A program made the position numbers and the translations under genes. Shown one piece after another: positions 1 through 12,410 of a DNA stretch of 64,000 nucleotides. The notes under the pieces were generated by a model that searched no databases, was not told the origin of the DNA, and saw only the letters and a program-made list of their open reading frames with translations. The first letter of the stretch is position 1; every line of letters starts with the position of its first letter. Source of the stretch: Rhizophagus irregularis (lineage: Eukaryota > Glomeromycota > Glomeromycetes > Glomerales > Glomeraceae). The stretch spans positions 188,501 through 252,500 of the forward strand of contig NC_089453.1 of assembly GCF_026210795.1 (NCBI RefSeq). The letters run 5' to 3'.

Positions 1-1405
1 GGTTATGTCAGTTGCCCTTTCTAGGCATATCGGAAGACAATATATTTGAATCTAAAGATCTAAGAATCATTTCCGAGACAAATAATTCATCAGTTAAACC
101 TATCAGACTGGAGTTTAAATAGGAATTTTTCGTGATTCTGGCAGACGGACGAATCCATAAATCCAGTCTTAATGATCGACAAAGCATACGTTATGATGTC
201 ATGATACTTAACTCTAACGAGATTTAAAATGGGACAGACGCATTTCTGAATCATCTGATTCAAAGACAGTACCAAGATTCAGTTGACGGTAAAGTGAAAC
301 TAGAACTTATACCAATCACCACGAACTTATTTTGGCAACAGAATTATGAGATTTGTATCAACATAGTTCAGAAATTTCGCCAGCTTGAGTTCGAGTTATG
401 TCGGCAAAACAAGAGGAATTGAAAAAAGAGGAAATACAGATGTCACGTTGTTAGGACATGATAGTGAGACTTAGTTGTTTAGCATTAGCAGCGAATTTTA
501 AGGATATATTGCCTGCGATGTAGGAAAATACATCTCATTTAAAGAATTAGTTGTACTTTTTTTTGGTGGCGTTAAATAAAAGCATGATCTGCATTAGCCG
601 TTAAAAGAAAGGAATGAGTAAATCCTATAGAAAAACGCTTCGAATCTAACTAGCGAAAATTTACTTTATTTCACATATAGACACTTTTAATAAGAAGCAA
701 AATATGCCTATATTTGACACGTAGTGTTTTGGGAGATCTTCTCGAGCCGCAAAATTCTAAAGTAATTATAACTTCATATATAAATTCATTAATTCAGTGG
801 ATGAAACAATTATTTGAATAAGATAATTAAAATATATATATTTAATAAGCACTTAATAAAAAGTGTAAATGTAATCAAAATTTTCGTTTCAAAAAGAAAT
901 TGGCGAATTTATATAAAATAACGAGTTAAGATTAAATATAATAAATCTCTTGCAAAAGGTGGTTCTTACAGAATATGAAAAGTAAAATAGGGTAATGAAA
1001 ATATTAAACAGTGAGTTAACACACATATATATAGTTATCATTTAGAGACAAATTTGTAAATTAATGCTCTTAAATTACAAAGTACAAATTTATACTTGAT
1101 AAGAAATTAATGATCATAATTTCTTCAAGTAATTTAATCTAAATATTTAATAATATTATTTATTTTTATACTAATAAATAACTTGAATTGGTGACATGGG
1201 ATATTATTATTATTGTGGGCAGTCATAAAACCTAAAATTTCGCTCTTTCCCGGATAAATTTCCGCGTAGGACGAATTATGCAGGGGTCAGTGGATTTTTT
1301 TTATAGATGCGCGAATATTTAAAAGGAAGTCAATTGAAAGAAAAAATTGAACGTAAGTTTCATATCGGTTACACGGCAAAATATTTGATGATATTTTATA
1401 TTTTG
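1..1405. other. Intergenic AT-rich DNA, no gene supported
   Basis: No open frame here has a recognisable domain or splice structure. The stretch is AT-rich with runs of A and T, and I see no long inverted repeat with clear ends. Confidence 0.5.
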
Positions 1406-1970
1406 CTAGAATTCGGAACCGGTTGTAAAAACATTTGCAGTAGCAACTATAGCAAGTGTTAATAATCTATCGTTACTAACGCTAGTAGTTTTAGTTTTAA
1501 TTTTCTTTTTTAAATTATTATAATAGAAATTCTTGACCATTAATGGGCTAGCTCCGGGAATTTTCTTAGCGGCATCGGACCATTTAAATTTATTTTCTTC
1601 GATAATTTTCATCTCTTCTTCGTTAAATTTCCTTTTTTTATTAACTATTATATTTGGGAGGAGAATAATAATTAACAAAATTAAATTGAATTAATTTTTC
1701 TTTTAAAAAATATACCTGAGGGGTCTAAATGGTTAATCCATCTATCCCGAATTTGTTTAGTATTTCTCTTGCCTTTGAAACCTTTTTCAATTTTAGAAAG
1801 ATTGGTAATACCGTGTTCATGTACAAGAGATTCTAATAAAAGATCTTCCTAAATAATTAAAAATTTTTAAGCTCATTTACGATAAATAATAATAAATGAA
1901 CACAGTTAAATTATTAGAGTGGGTGAATTACATCTTTTGTCCATCTTCCTTTACGAACTGCCAATGACAT
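1406..1970 (-). CDS. Two-repeat Myb/SANT DNA-binding protein, 3 exons
   Basis: Probable nuclear DNA-binding protein. I assemble three exons on the minus strand: 1970-1932, 1848-1716 and 1644-1406. They are separated by introns of 83 and 70 bp with GT..AG ends and compatible phases, giving 136 residues. The first Myb repeat spans residues ~7-57 (KGRWTKDEDLLLESLV ... IRDRWINHLDPS) and the second ~58-108 (KRKFNEEEMKIIEE ... KWSDAAKKIPG ... MVKNFYYNNL). Of the usual spaced tryptophans, W10 and the W of RDRW are present in repeat 1, where the middle one is Leu. Repeat 2 keeps one Trp, with Phe and Tyr at the other positions, as is common in R3-type repeats. The C-terminus is short and of unknown role. 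An upstream in-frame ATG at 2015 would add 15 residues; I prefer 1970 because the repeat starts right after it. The family assignment is firm; the target genes are unknown. Confidence 0.8.
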
Positions 1971-2421
1971 ATCAGAGGAGAGTATCACGGAGAAGAATGT
2001 AGAGTAGGAGACCATCATAAATAATGAGAGTACCCCAGGTATAATAACGTTGTCATTTATTTGATGACTCATTTGGATTTCGCAATAATTAAATATGTTA
2101 AAATAAGGGAGAAACGATTTTTTACTATCGACTTTTTCACAAGTAAAAATGATTTTAATAAAAGAAAAAAAATAACATTAACAGCTAAAGGATATTTAAA
2201 TTAACAAAAAAAACTAAAACTTTTATGGAATAATATATTCACCATTCACGATCGGTGTTGTTTAAAATCATAGTACCCGGTACCATCAAACCGGGTGTAT
2301 CCTATTGGAAACCAATTATGGCAATGTTAAGAAAGAATGTATTATTTATTTATATCATATGATTTTTTTTTTTTTGAAACAGAACATTGTTTTTTTCGTA
2401 CAGCATTTAGTAACCCCTGAA

Positions 2422-2814
2422 ATTATCGCCGTTTTCAAATTAGTGCGACCCCCACGTGTCACCCCTAATGAAATCGATTTCCAAAAATTTGCGAAAACCC
2501 GGAATTTTCCTGAATAACTACGTAGGAAAGGGTCAATTATTAGCGATTTCCAGAGGAAATCTTGCGAAATTCTCAGTTATAAAGGTAGTTTGCTTATAAA
2601 AAAGTGTTTACGTTACACAAAGTTTTATCACTCACTTATAAGCAAACTATTTGAATAATTGAAAATTTCCTGAGATTTCCTCCAGAAATCACTAGCAATC
2701 GGACCTTTTCTACAAAGTTATTCAGAAAAATTCCGGGTTTTCCACATTTGCGAAAACCGATTTCCTTAGGGGGTGACATGCAGGGGGTCGCACTAATTTG
2801 AAAACAGTGATAAT
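2422..2814. repeat. Long imperfect inverted repeat (foldback MITE-like)
   Basis: The left arm (about 2422-2600) and right arm (about 2640-2814) are reverse complements with scattered mismatches around a ~40-base loop. Both arms share GTTTTCAAATTAGTGCGACC and the related GTCACCCC, CCGGAATTTT(C/T)CTGAATAAC and AGTTTGCTTATAA stretches. I could not find a clear target-site duplication, so the superfamily is open. The open frames at 2305-2517 and 2636-2818 lie in the arms and are not genes. Confidence 0.75.
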
Positions 2815-3118
2815 CCATATCACTTATTCACACCAATTGTGGTAAAATTATGTCATATACCGTCACGAAATTATCTTTATTTACACAATGTTACAATTAT
2901 GATATGATAAATTTGAATGTTACATAATCTGCATTCAATCCTGGATGTCAAATTAAAATAAAAAATAAAATAAGTGGTTCTAAGTAAATAATATGAACTC
3001 TATTAACTTTAAAGAACAAATGAACTGTAATAAATATGTGATAAAAGAATTAATAAATTAGCAGTTACAATAAGTTGAAGGTGTCACAATGCAGTCGGTA
3101 AGAATTATTGATCGGAAC

Positions 3119-3338
3119 GTTAAACCGCGTTAGATTATTGTAGAAAGGTATAACACAGCTTGTCGGATTTGCCATAACGAGACGCGTCAAATAGGGATAA
3201 TTTCATATCTCTAGAATCGATGGATAACGAGCTATCATTAAAAGTTTCGATAATAGAGACACCATTTAACGTACGAATCCAACAAGCTGTGTTTCACCTT
3301 TTTATGATCACTGGATGACGAGTTAATGCGGTTTAACT
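3119..3338. repeat. Imperfect inverted repeat, about 220 bp
   Basis: The outer ends pair (GTTAAACCGCGTTAGA near 3119 with TTAATGCGGTTTAAC near 3324-3338), as do the inner blocks ACACAGCTTGT (about 3151) and ACAAGCTGTGT (about 3284). This has the form of an old palindromic MITE. No duplication of the target is obvious. Confidence 0.55.
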
Positions 3339-4510
3339 TAACTTTCTTGAAAAGGACCGACCAAATTTTTCGACGGTGTATCTGTCTATCTGAGTGGCTG
3401 CAATAAATGAATCATTTATAGAAACTATACAGAAATATCCTGACGCTAAAATTTTGTCATATCAAAAATAAAAGTCAAGATTTCTAAAAAACCTTTAATT
3501 TATGGATTTTACTAAAGTCAAAGCACGTTTTATTTTTGTGTTATTTAAATTAACCAAAATCGTGAATAGAGGATTGCGTCAGCAAATTAATAAGGAGCTT
3601 AATCCTGGCAAGAATTATGCATTTCCTAAATTAGAGAAGTACCAAACTAATAAATTAAATGACGTCATTTATTGTCTCGCATGCTAAATGTGCATGTTTA
3701 TCTAATTACACAAATTACATATTCTTTTTTTGTTTTTGTTTCACAAGCATTTTATTAGAAATTCCCAATTTTCAAATTTTGTGCTTTGGGTTATTCTTCA
3801 TGCCTTATTTACTGACGATGAAATCCCGAAATCCCGAAATCCCAGAATTTATAAATCAGTCATTCTTAAAGATTTTCAATTTTGATCTTTCTTACTCCAT
3901 ATATAGGTTGATCCCCCGAAGCCAAGTACAAGAAAATTATAAGTCGATATGTACTTTGGAGAACATTCGAGATTGATAATTAAAAATCATTGGATCTCGA
4001 TGATCGACGAGTAAGATATAACGTCATGTTACACGGTAAAAAGAATTTCCCATTTCCCATGGCTAATTAAGTACCGCCGATTTGCAAAGTTTTAAATGGT
4101 GAGACAAAAATAATTACTATTTATTAATTATCACGCGGCTTAACAATAATAGACCGAGAAAAGATTTCGCGAAATATTTCTTAATCAGCCCTGTAAAATT
4201 TGATGATCGAGAAAATCATATACGTGATTTAACTCTAATTTAAATTGGTCCGTTTTATAACATTTTCCGAAAATTAATCACGATAGTTGTTTAATTTATC
4301 CTTATTTAATTTAACCATAGAATAGAAAATCACTTAGGCTCACGTGATTAACAAACGGGTCATAATGTATTAAGTAGCACCTTTGGCAAAAATATTTTTT
4401 ATAAATCGGTAAAAAATGTTTCATGTAACTTGTGTTACATGGAATATAGCTCTTATAAGTTTAGATCTCACGTCAAAATTATCTCATCCCCTTTTCTCCT
4501 TTTCAATTAC
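3339..4510. other. Intergenic, no supported gene
   Basis: Two small overlapping open frames (3502-3687 and 3659-3976) show no domain, no convincing start and AT-driven composition. I do not call them genes. The rest is AT-rich flank leading to the kinase promoter. Confidence 0.45.
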
Positions 4511-4516
4511 GGCTAT

Positions 4517-4626
4517 TTACGTCAGATTTTCTCGTGTAACCCATACTTTTCCGCTGAATAATTAAAAAAATGTTTATTTCTTGATTCTGCAGTCTGACGT
4601 TCCTCTGAATAGGGTTTATATAAATA
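4517..4626 (+). promoter_or_regulatory. Putative kinase promoter: two ATF/CRE-like sites and a TATA box
   Basis: TTACGTCA (4517-4524) is one base from the ATF/CREB palindrome TGACGTCA. A half-site TGACGT follows at 4595-4600, and a TATA-like TATATAAATA lies at 4617-4626, about 280 bases before the chosen ATG. In fission yeast, srk1 is a stress gene under the Sty1-Atf1 pathway, which makes CRE-type sites here plausible; that link is inference. Confidence 0.45.
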
Positions 4627-4903
4627 CATCTTAGTAAAAGAGCATGTTCTGTTTTCTCTCTACTTTTATTGAGAAAATTAATTTATTTTCACGAGTATCG
4701 TGAGTATTATCTCAAACCTTTTTTCTTGTAATTTTTTTAAAATTTCCCTTTTTCTGACCAATTTATATTATAGGGTGAATTTAAGAACGTTATTGATACT
4801 TAGAAAAGTCCAAGAAGAAAAATTATTTTATTTTAAAGAAAAATACTTTTTATACACAGACTATTTTTTTTTTATTCAATTTATTGTTAGAAAAAAAAAT
4901 ACA

Positions 4904-7469
4904 ATGCCAATGATTGAACAATTGAAAAACTTTATTCGTCACGGAAAACAAGCAAACAAGCATGGCAACCCGGATAATAATAGTGGTAATAATGACCAAT
5001 ATCCAATTTCTCCCGCTCCCATAGATAATTTTCAGGCTTACCCTGAAATCAAAACAAGGGTAGATAATTCTTCTGCAATACAACAAATAGTAGCCGAGGA
5101 AAGGGAGCAGAGAAATAAAATGCCAACATATCCCGGTTTGGAACGATATCAAATATTAGAAAAAATGGGAGAGTACGTGATATCAAAATTTTTTTTCATA
5201 TTTTGATAATTAAGGATTATTTGATATCAATTGAATCAGTTAGTTAATAATTCATAAATGGATCAAATAATCAAACGAGTTATCAATTTTTACAGCGGTG
5301 CGTTCAGTAACGTCTACAAAGCTATTGATAAAATGACTCAGGAGAAAGTAGCAATCAAAGTAGTAAGGAAGAAAGAATTAAATCATTCGCAGGTACGAGC
5401 TTTATTTAATTACTTTGTAAGGTGTGGACGTTTTCATTGTTTTTTTAGTGGCAGTACCAGCCACCTAATCAAGTGAAAACGATAAGAAATTCTCGACAGC
5501 ATTGGCGCGAACGCTAAATGTTATCAAGGTGACTTTATTCAGGCTTGGGATAGTTCAACTTTGACGTATAGGCCTTTAGAAATTCCATACTGAAACTGTC
5601 AGTTTCTCATTCAATCAACTTCTCCTTATATAATTTCCATCGATTAGGAGAAGCATCTTCATCGTGACATGAAAAAGAAGCCTCGTGCAATTGAGGTTAG
5701 CTTAAATTTATTGAAAAAAAAAAATATGATGTTGATGCTCAAAATAAAAAAACAAAATATATCAAGCATATCTTCTATTCATTGGTTTTCATTGTGTATG
5801 AAAATTGTTCTTCGTATCAGTTTAATTTTCATACCTTTAATTCCTTTGAATTGTAAAAATTGCTTGATAGATTTCTAAAATTAATAAGATGAAAGGTTGT
5901 CTAAATTTGCCTTTGTTATTATTATTATTTTAGAGATCGAACATCATCAAAGAAGTTCAAATAATGCGACAATTGAAGCAACCTTCAATCGTATCCCTTT
6001 TATCGTTTTCGGAATCTCAAGATTATTACTATCTAGTCCTTGAATTAATGGAAGGCGGTGAGTTATTTCATCAAATAGTGAAACTCACTTATTTCTCAGA
6101 AAATTTGGCACGTCACGTTATCGTTCAAGTTGCCGAAGGAATAAGATACTTACATGAAGAAAAAGGAGTTGTTCATAGGTAATAATCATAAATTCGTAAA
6201 TTCTTTAAAAGCGTGTTGTCTTTTTTTTAAAAAAATAAAAAAAATTATCATAATAATTATAGGGACATTAAACCCGAAAATCTTTTATTTGAGCCCATTC
6301 CAATCGTTCCTTCAAAAAATCCACCTCCATTTCCGGGTCCAAATGATGAACCTAAAGAAGATGAAGGAGAGTTTATTCCTGGAGTAGGCGGTGGAGGCAT
6401 TGGAAAGGTTAAAATTGCTGATTTTGGCCTATCGAAGATTGTTTGGGATGAGCAGACAATGACTCCATGCGGTACAGTTGGATACACCGCGCCTGAAATC
6501 GTAAAGGATGAAAGATACAGTAAAAGTGTAGATATGTGGGCGCTTGGTTGTGTTCTATATACTATGTTATGTGGATTTCCACCTTTTTACGATGAAAGTA
6601 TTCCAGAATTGACCGAAAAGGTTGCCAGGGGTCAATATACTTTCTTGAGTCCTTGGTGGGATCCTATCTCTGATTCATGTAAGTCGTAAAAATTAATCAT
6701 TATTTGTATCACATTAATTAATATATTCTAACTTTATTTGTATAATTATTGTTTTTTTCTTTAGCTAAAGATTTGATATCAAATCTTCTAACGGTTGATC
6801 CAGAAAAACGCTTTACTATAAATCAATTTTTCGAACATCCATGGGTTAAGAATGAGGTGAGTTGAGTATCTAAATAATCAATAAATTTTATTACCAAATT
6901 TAATTAATATATTCGAAAATGAACAGCATGAAAAACCCATTCCTAATGCACCGGTTGAAAAAAAGAAGACTGTTGAAAATTATACTATGATTGATTCTCC
7001 CCTAATATATGATGAAATTTTAAATACACCCGGCGAAACTCTCAGACGTAAAGACGTACTTTCACCGGGTATATCTCTTAAAGAAGCATTTGATGTTAGT
7101 TATGCCGTTCATCGTATGGAAGAAGAGGGAGCAAGAAAAAGAAAAATTAAATTGGGTGGAAAAAGTGGACCTTTAAATCCATTCAAAGGCAAATTAAATT
7201 TAAATGCAATGGATGATGACGACGATGACGATGATGCAACAGGATCCTCATCAACAGTTCAACAAATTCCAATAGGTAAAACAGCACCAATTTCTACTGC
7301 GAATGAGCGTGTTAACAAGAAAACAGGTTCAAAATTTACCTTTATGCAACCTGCATTACCGAACAAACACAAGGAAGCATCTAGACGTGCAGGTTTTGAG
7401 TTAAATTTAGATGGCGCTACATTACTAGGCAGACGGAGAAAGGTTTCTTTAGATCCCATTGGTGTCTAA
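4904..7469 (+). CDS. srk1: Srk1/Rck2-type MAPK-activated Ser/Thr kinase, 6 exons
   Basis: Cytosolic/nuclear CAMK-group kinase that in yeasts acts downstream of the Hog1/Sty1 stress MAPK. Exons: 4904-5172, 5296-5392, 5934-6178, 6263-6678, 6765-6856, 6927-7469. All junctions are GT..AG and in phase, giving 553 residues. The kinase domain spans ~85-370: glycine loop MGDGAFSNV (split by intron 1), VAIK Lys111, helix-C Glu129, HRDIKPEN with catalytic Asp205, DFG Asp257, GTVGYTAPE at ~274-282, and DMWALGCVLYTMLCGFPPFY. A ~40-residue Pro/Gly-rich insert between HRDIKPEN and DFG, and the stretch YTFLSPWWD, are what I recall as Srk1/Rck2 hallmarks. The C-terminal tail (374-553) is basic with an eight-Asp run and is likely regulatory. 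Intron 2 is unusually long (541 bp); the others are 70-123 bp. An in-frame ATG at 4700 would add an AT-driven hydrophobic leader, so I start at 4904. All catalytic residues are present. Confidence 0.92.
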
Positions 7470-9290
7470 TTTGAATTTAGTTTTAGATTGATAATGATCT
7501 TTTGAATTTTCTTTTATAATTGATATTTCATATATGTATATGAATATTTATTACTTTTATAATACTCTGAAAATTGTAATGTACATATATATAGCTTATT
7601 TTATTGTTTTTATTAATTTTTTTTTATTAGTATGCTTTTTTTTTGTAGAAAACAAACCGTTTTAAAAAACATTAAATGATGTAATCCATATGATCGATTT
7701 TTTGGTAAAGATTCACTTATTTATTATGATATAAATAAAATTATATCATTTACAAATATTAAAGTTATTAAGTAATACCAGTAATTTTTTTATAATAAAT
7801 AATTGTTATTATAAGAAAAAATATTATCTAGTATTATTATTATATTGAATTTATATTTTATATAAAATTAAATAAATGTAAAAATTATGATAAAGTTTTA
7901 TTAATATTTTTTTTTCAAATATTTTTTTGAATATATAATATATATTTGTAAAAAAAATTTTCCTCCAATTTATAAAAATATTATATAAAATATTAAATTA
8001 TACTAAAGTATGTATTTTAAAAATTAAATAATATATTTTTTTAAAAAAATCAAATTTATATTTAATACACAGTAATATTTTATAATTATATTTCAAATTT
8101 CTAATTCCATTATATAGATTATAGTAAAAAAACAATAAAAATTCACAATTTTAGATGAAAAATATAAAAAAACAAATATATATATATATTAAAAAAGGAA
8201 CTTAGCCAAAAAAAATTATACCAGTTTTAGCATTTATTTCAGAAAATTAGACAGATAAAAAGCAGAATTTAAATGTTAAAAGAAAATTTAATATTTTAAA
8301 CCTTCAATTTGAATTGTATAATTTTTGCAAAATAAAATGCATTTATTTTTTTTTTTGTTTTAAATTTAAAATGATCATATAAAAATTACCAAATTTTAAA
8401 TATTTATAACTTTTTACGTTTTAAAAATCTAACTGATAATTTAATAGTGCTTATCTTAAAGAATAAAGTTATTACTGGTTTATTTTTTTGAAATTCTATT
8501 TTTTTAAAGTATTAAAAGATTTATAAATACTCCAATTTTATTGTTAATTGGTACTATATAATAAAGTAATAAATATTATTTTAAGTATAATTTAGATATT
8601 AATTATAATTAATATTTAAATTATTTAATACTAAAAATTTATAATTTAACTCATTAAAAAAAAAACAAATTCTACTTTATATAACAAATAATATATATTA
8701 TAATAATATGATTGAAAAATTTAATTTTTATAATAAAATAATACTTTTTTAAAATTTTACAAATTTAAATTATTTAAAAAAAAAATAACTTTATTTTAAA
8801 GTTAATAATTAAATTAATATTTAAAGTAAGTAATATAAAATTACTATAAGTATTTATTTTAATTCAAATAAATTTACTAAGAAAATAAATAATAAAAATA
8901 TAGTATATAATTTTTTTAAATGTAAATATAAATATTTTTACAATTTATAAAGGAGGTATAATATATATAATATATATTTTTATTTAATAAAAAAATTTTA
9001 TAGTATTATAGAATGTCATTTTTTTTAAAAAAAATAAATTTATAAGATTATATAATAAATACAAATTAAATTTACTTCTAATAATGATTTTTATTATTAA
9101 ATTATTTATTATTAATAAATAATATTAATATAATTATAACAGATAATACTTTTAAATTTAATTTGTATAAGATTTTAAAATTTTAAAATTATTTTATTTC
9201 CATTTAATCTTCATATTATAAATATAAGAACCTAAACTAAAAAAAATTTTAAAAACTTTTTCAGATTAAAATAATCTTATCAAAAATATA
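7470..9290. other. AT-only desert downstream of the kinase
   Basis: About 1.8 kb made almost entirely of A and T with long homopolymer runs, no recognisable gene and no clear inverted repeat. The start serves as the kinase 3' UTR and terminator region. Confidence 0.7.
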
Positions 9291-9410
9291 ATATGCAACA
9301 CCCACAACGTGACTTGCATAATTCTCCCATGTAATACATGGTAACGTGGTAGGTCATAGGTGGTGCCGAAATATTACGGAATTACCGCCACAATTGCCAC
9401 ACTACCTAAT

Positions 9411-9485
9411 GCCCGAATTGCCGAATTATTATTAGAACGAGATCACCATTACACAATTAAATTGGTGCATTACGGCAATTCGGGC
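9411..9485. repeat. Inverted repeat in a GC-richer island
   Basis: GCCCGAATTGCCG (9411-9423) is the exact reverse complement of CGGCAATTCGGGC (9473-9485). It lies within a 9300-9545 island that is much richer in G and C than the flanking desert. A nested CACCA/TGGTG pair lies in the loop. It could be a small MITE or a structured RNA; I see no duplication of the target. Confidence 0.5.
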
Positions 9486-9999
9486 GTGTGTTACTTATAT
9501 CAGGTGTACATTGCCTGATTGCATTGCCAAGATGCCAAGATTCATAGTTAAAGTATAGATAAAATTTTATTCGTTCAGAGTTTTTCTGACATATTTTATT
9601 TGGTAATTTTATTCAATAGAACCACTAAACAACGAGAAAACGAAATAAATCGCAAACTAAATATTAGTTTAACAAAATTGAAAAACAATACGATCTATTG
9701 CAAAGAAGTTTATACTTTACAGCAAAAAATTATTGTTTCACGCGTTTCTTAATACTTTTTTAAATTTTCAAAGTAATTACTATTTTATTATCGTAATTAT
9801 TTAAGAGTTTACATTATACAGTTAATACTTTATTTTAGGACGTGTGTAACATAAAAGTATAATACAAAAAAAAAAGAAAAATGTATTAAAATTTAAAAGA
9901 TCTATTAACAAATTAATATTAAAAGTAAAATATATATTAATCCAACAAATTAACAATTTTAATAGGTAATTATTTTGTGATTATAATATTCTTGTTTAA

Positions 10000-10493
10000 T
10001 TATCGTTTTAAGTTCTTTTTTGCTTGATCAAAGCGGGCATCACGGTCTTCTTTGGTTGCTATTAATAAAAGCAAATAAAAAAATTTTTTTTTTTAGAATT
10101 TATTACAATCATTAAAAAGGAGATTAAAAGGATTAAAGAATTTTGATACTTACTGCAAACGAGGGAAGTTCCAGGCTTAGTAACCAAAGGCAATGCGAAA
10201 CATGTCAAACCAGTATTACATTTTTGAATTTGATATTTATTTACAAGTTTTCCATCTTCTGTTGCTACAGTAGCACATTTAGCAAAATCTCCCTTAATAC
10301 AGGCTATTTGATCAGGTTCACATTCTGTATCCTCGGTAAATGTTTCGAATTTATCTTGTAAAGCTTGAGCATCTTTAGCATTTTGTTTACGAATATCGGC
10401 TATATCACGTTTAATAACATAAGAAGAAGAAAGGGCGGCAAAAGCCAAAATTGCAATAATAGCAGAAATTATGAGGACTCTTAATTGAGACAT
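10000..10493 (-). CDS. Small secreted CBM19-like (chitin-binding type) protein, 2 exons
   Basis: Predicted secreted protein of 132 residues. Exons are 10493-10154 and 10058-10000, joined across a 95-bp intron with donor GTAAGT and acceptor TAG; without splicing the frame runs into low-complexity sequence. Residues 1-24 are a hydrophobic signal peptide, followed by KR at 28-29, a likely Kex2-type site. A charged linker (30-55) leads to a six-cysteine domain: C58, C65, C73, C92, C98, C113. The pattern (ACIKGDFAKC, GLTCFALPLVTKPGTSLVC) matches my memory of family 19 carbohydrate-binding modules of fungal chitin-active proteins. The tail TTKEDRDARFDQAKKNLKR comes from exon 2. There is no catalytic domain, so a role in binding cell-wall chitin or acting as an apoplastic effector is inference. 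Confidence 0.78.
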
Positions 10494-10644
10494 AGTTGAT
10501 TGATCGTTTTTTAATAAGATAAAATTTATAAAATTTTTTGTTTTTTTTAAACGTTAGAAAGCAAATTGGATATTTTTTTTTCAAAAGAATAAAACTATTG
10601 AATATTCTTCTTGATAAAAAACTTGCTCTCGTAAAAATCGACCT

Positions 10645-10653
10645 CTTTTTATA
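10645..10653 (-). promoter_or_regulatory. TATA-like box of the CBM19-like gene
   Basis: TATAAAAAG on the minus strand lies about 150 bases upstream of the ATG at 10493. It is the only good TATA-type element close to this gene. Confidence 0.4.
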
Positions 10654-10699
10654 AGAAAATGATTCAATTCTTGTGCGAAGGACAAGGACTTATATCATA

Positions 10700-12410
10700 C
10701 GAGTTATCGCACATAAATGACAATATATTGTAATACGAATCTTTTTTTAGAAAAAGACTTTTATTAAATAGGTAATTATTTATATTACCTTTAAGCTGAT
10801 GCTTTTTTGTGTTTGTAAATCGAAAATTCGGACATTAACGTACAATTTTCATAACGTATGACAACTTTATCTTTAATTTGTATATATTTATAATTGGATG
10901 ATTTTTTATTATAAGTTTCTATTTTAAACAATAATTACTTCATTTACATGCAAAGGAACAAAAACATGATTTGTCCTTTGTCTTTTTTTAGAGCCGATAA
11001 TAATTGACGACTAAAAGCGAGTAAACCCAATAAGAAAACACAATCCCATGTTCTTTTATACCAAAGTAAGCATTAAAAGTTGTCAATCTTCGTTATGATT
11101 TTGATGAGAACAATCAAATAATTTTTTTAAGGGTGAATAGGAACATTTCACAAAGGGGAGGGGGCGTAGCGTACACACAATCATTGGCTTAATAGGAATT
11201 AACCAAATTAAGACAATGTCTTTTGCGTTGTATAACATCATCATTATATATATTTTATTGAATTGTACAAACTCGGAAAACTTTAACTATGGTAAAAATG
11301 CATGTTCAGCCTTATATGTAATGCATATCGTCTCTCTCCTTGAACCTTTTTTTTTTGTAATTTAATCATAAGCGGCAATAAACAAATTCTTCCTTAAAGG
11401 ATATATTTTTAGAATGGTAAATTTGATAGATTTGATTATTTATTTCTTATATTTTTAATAACGTATGATGATTTTAATTCTTAAAACAAGAAATAAATAG
11501 ATTACTTATTATATACGTAAATAATATCCAACAATATCCACACAAAATATCATTTATTATTATTCACTAGTGAAAAGAATGAAAAATATAAATAAATATG
11601 TATTATAATGTCTGTGATTTATTAATTTCTTAGTTGCATTATTATTTATTTATTTTTTAACAATTAATTCCGGAAAGAAATTTAAAAATATTTTCTTCAG
11701 TATTGTTTATTTCTTAAATCAATGAAAGTGATAGAATTATATATGATTGTGCATTCCTTCCTTATAAAATAGACAAGTATTTTTGTAACAGAACCAATTA
11801 AATTAAGTTACACATAAATATGATTGTTTATTTTGTGTTAAATTTTGTCAAATTTAAATAAAAAAAACACGGATAATTTAGAAATTAACATCTAAGGGAT
11901 AACTGATAAAAAAAAAAAAGATTTTGAATTTATGTTGTTGTTATTCTTGTACAAGTAAATTTATGCATGTAGAAAATATTGATATAACGTAAATGTACCC
12001 GCGCTTTATGTAATGACGGATAGTAATATTTGAAGTTTAATTTTACTGTTATCATTATCATCTATGGAACATGGCCAATTACGCACGAATTTTTACTCAA
12101 TGGTTTATAATTACTATACGAGCGTACAATAACCATAAAATTATGTTTAACGAAGAATTTTATTAAAAAAAAAAGGGATGAACTTTGATTAATTGAGACA
12201 TGAAAGTTATTTTTATTTTTATTTTTTTTTGCAATGTTCCAGGCTATACGATAACAATTTCTTTTCAAAATTATAATACTTGTTTTTTTGCGGTAAATAT
12301 TGTACTTTATTAAAAAGAGCAAAAATATTTTAGTAAATGAGTAATACCTTAAAGATGATAATCTTAAAATGTTTTTCGTCCCGTATAATACTTTATATTG
12401 CCAATTAAAA
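10700..12410. other. Intergenic, no supported gene
   Basis: AT-rich sequence with no domain-bearing frame. The minus-strand frame at 12062-12418 overlaps the 5' flank of the next gene fragment and has no recognisable content. Confidence 0.5.

Noticed and set aside
2305-2517. Plus-strand open frame of 70 codons
   Set aside because: It lies largely within the left arm of the long inverted repeat 2422-2814 and has no protein-like pattern.
3502-3976. Two overlapping small open frames as genes
   Set aside because: No domain, no splice support and a composition driven by AT runs; they overlap each other in different frames.
4700-4903. Upstream in-frame start of the kinase at 4700
   Set aside because: It would add 68 residues that reflect T-rich 5' UTR sequence; the conserved-looking charged N-terminus begins at 4904.
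5669-5878. An extra kinase exon in the long intron 2
   Set aside because: The kinase fold continues without a gap from HSQ (exon 2) to RSNIIKEVQIM (exon 3); inserting this segment would break the small lobe.
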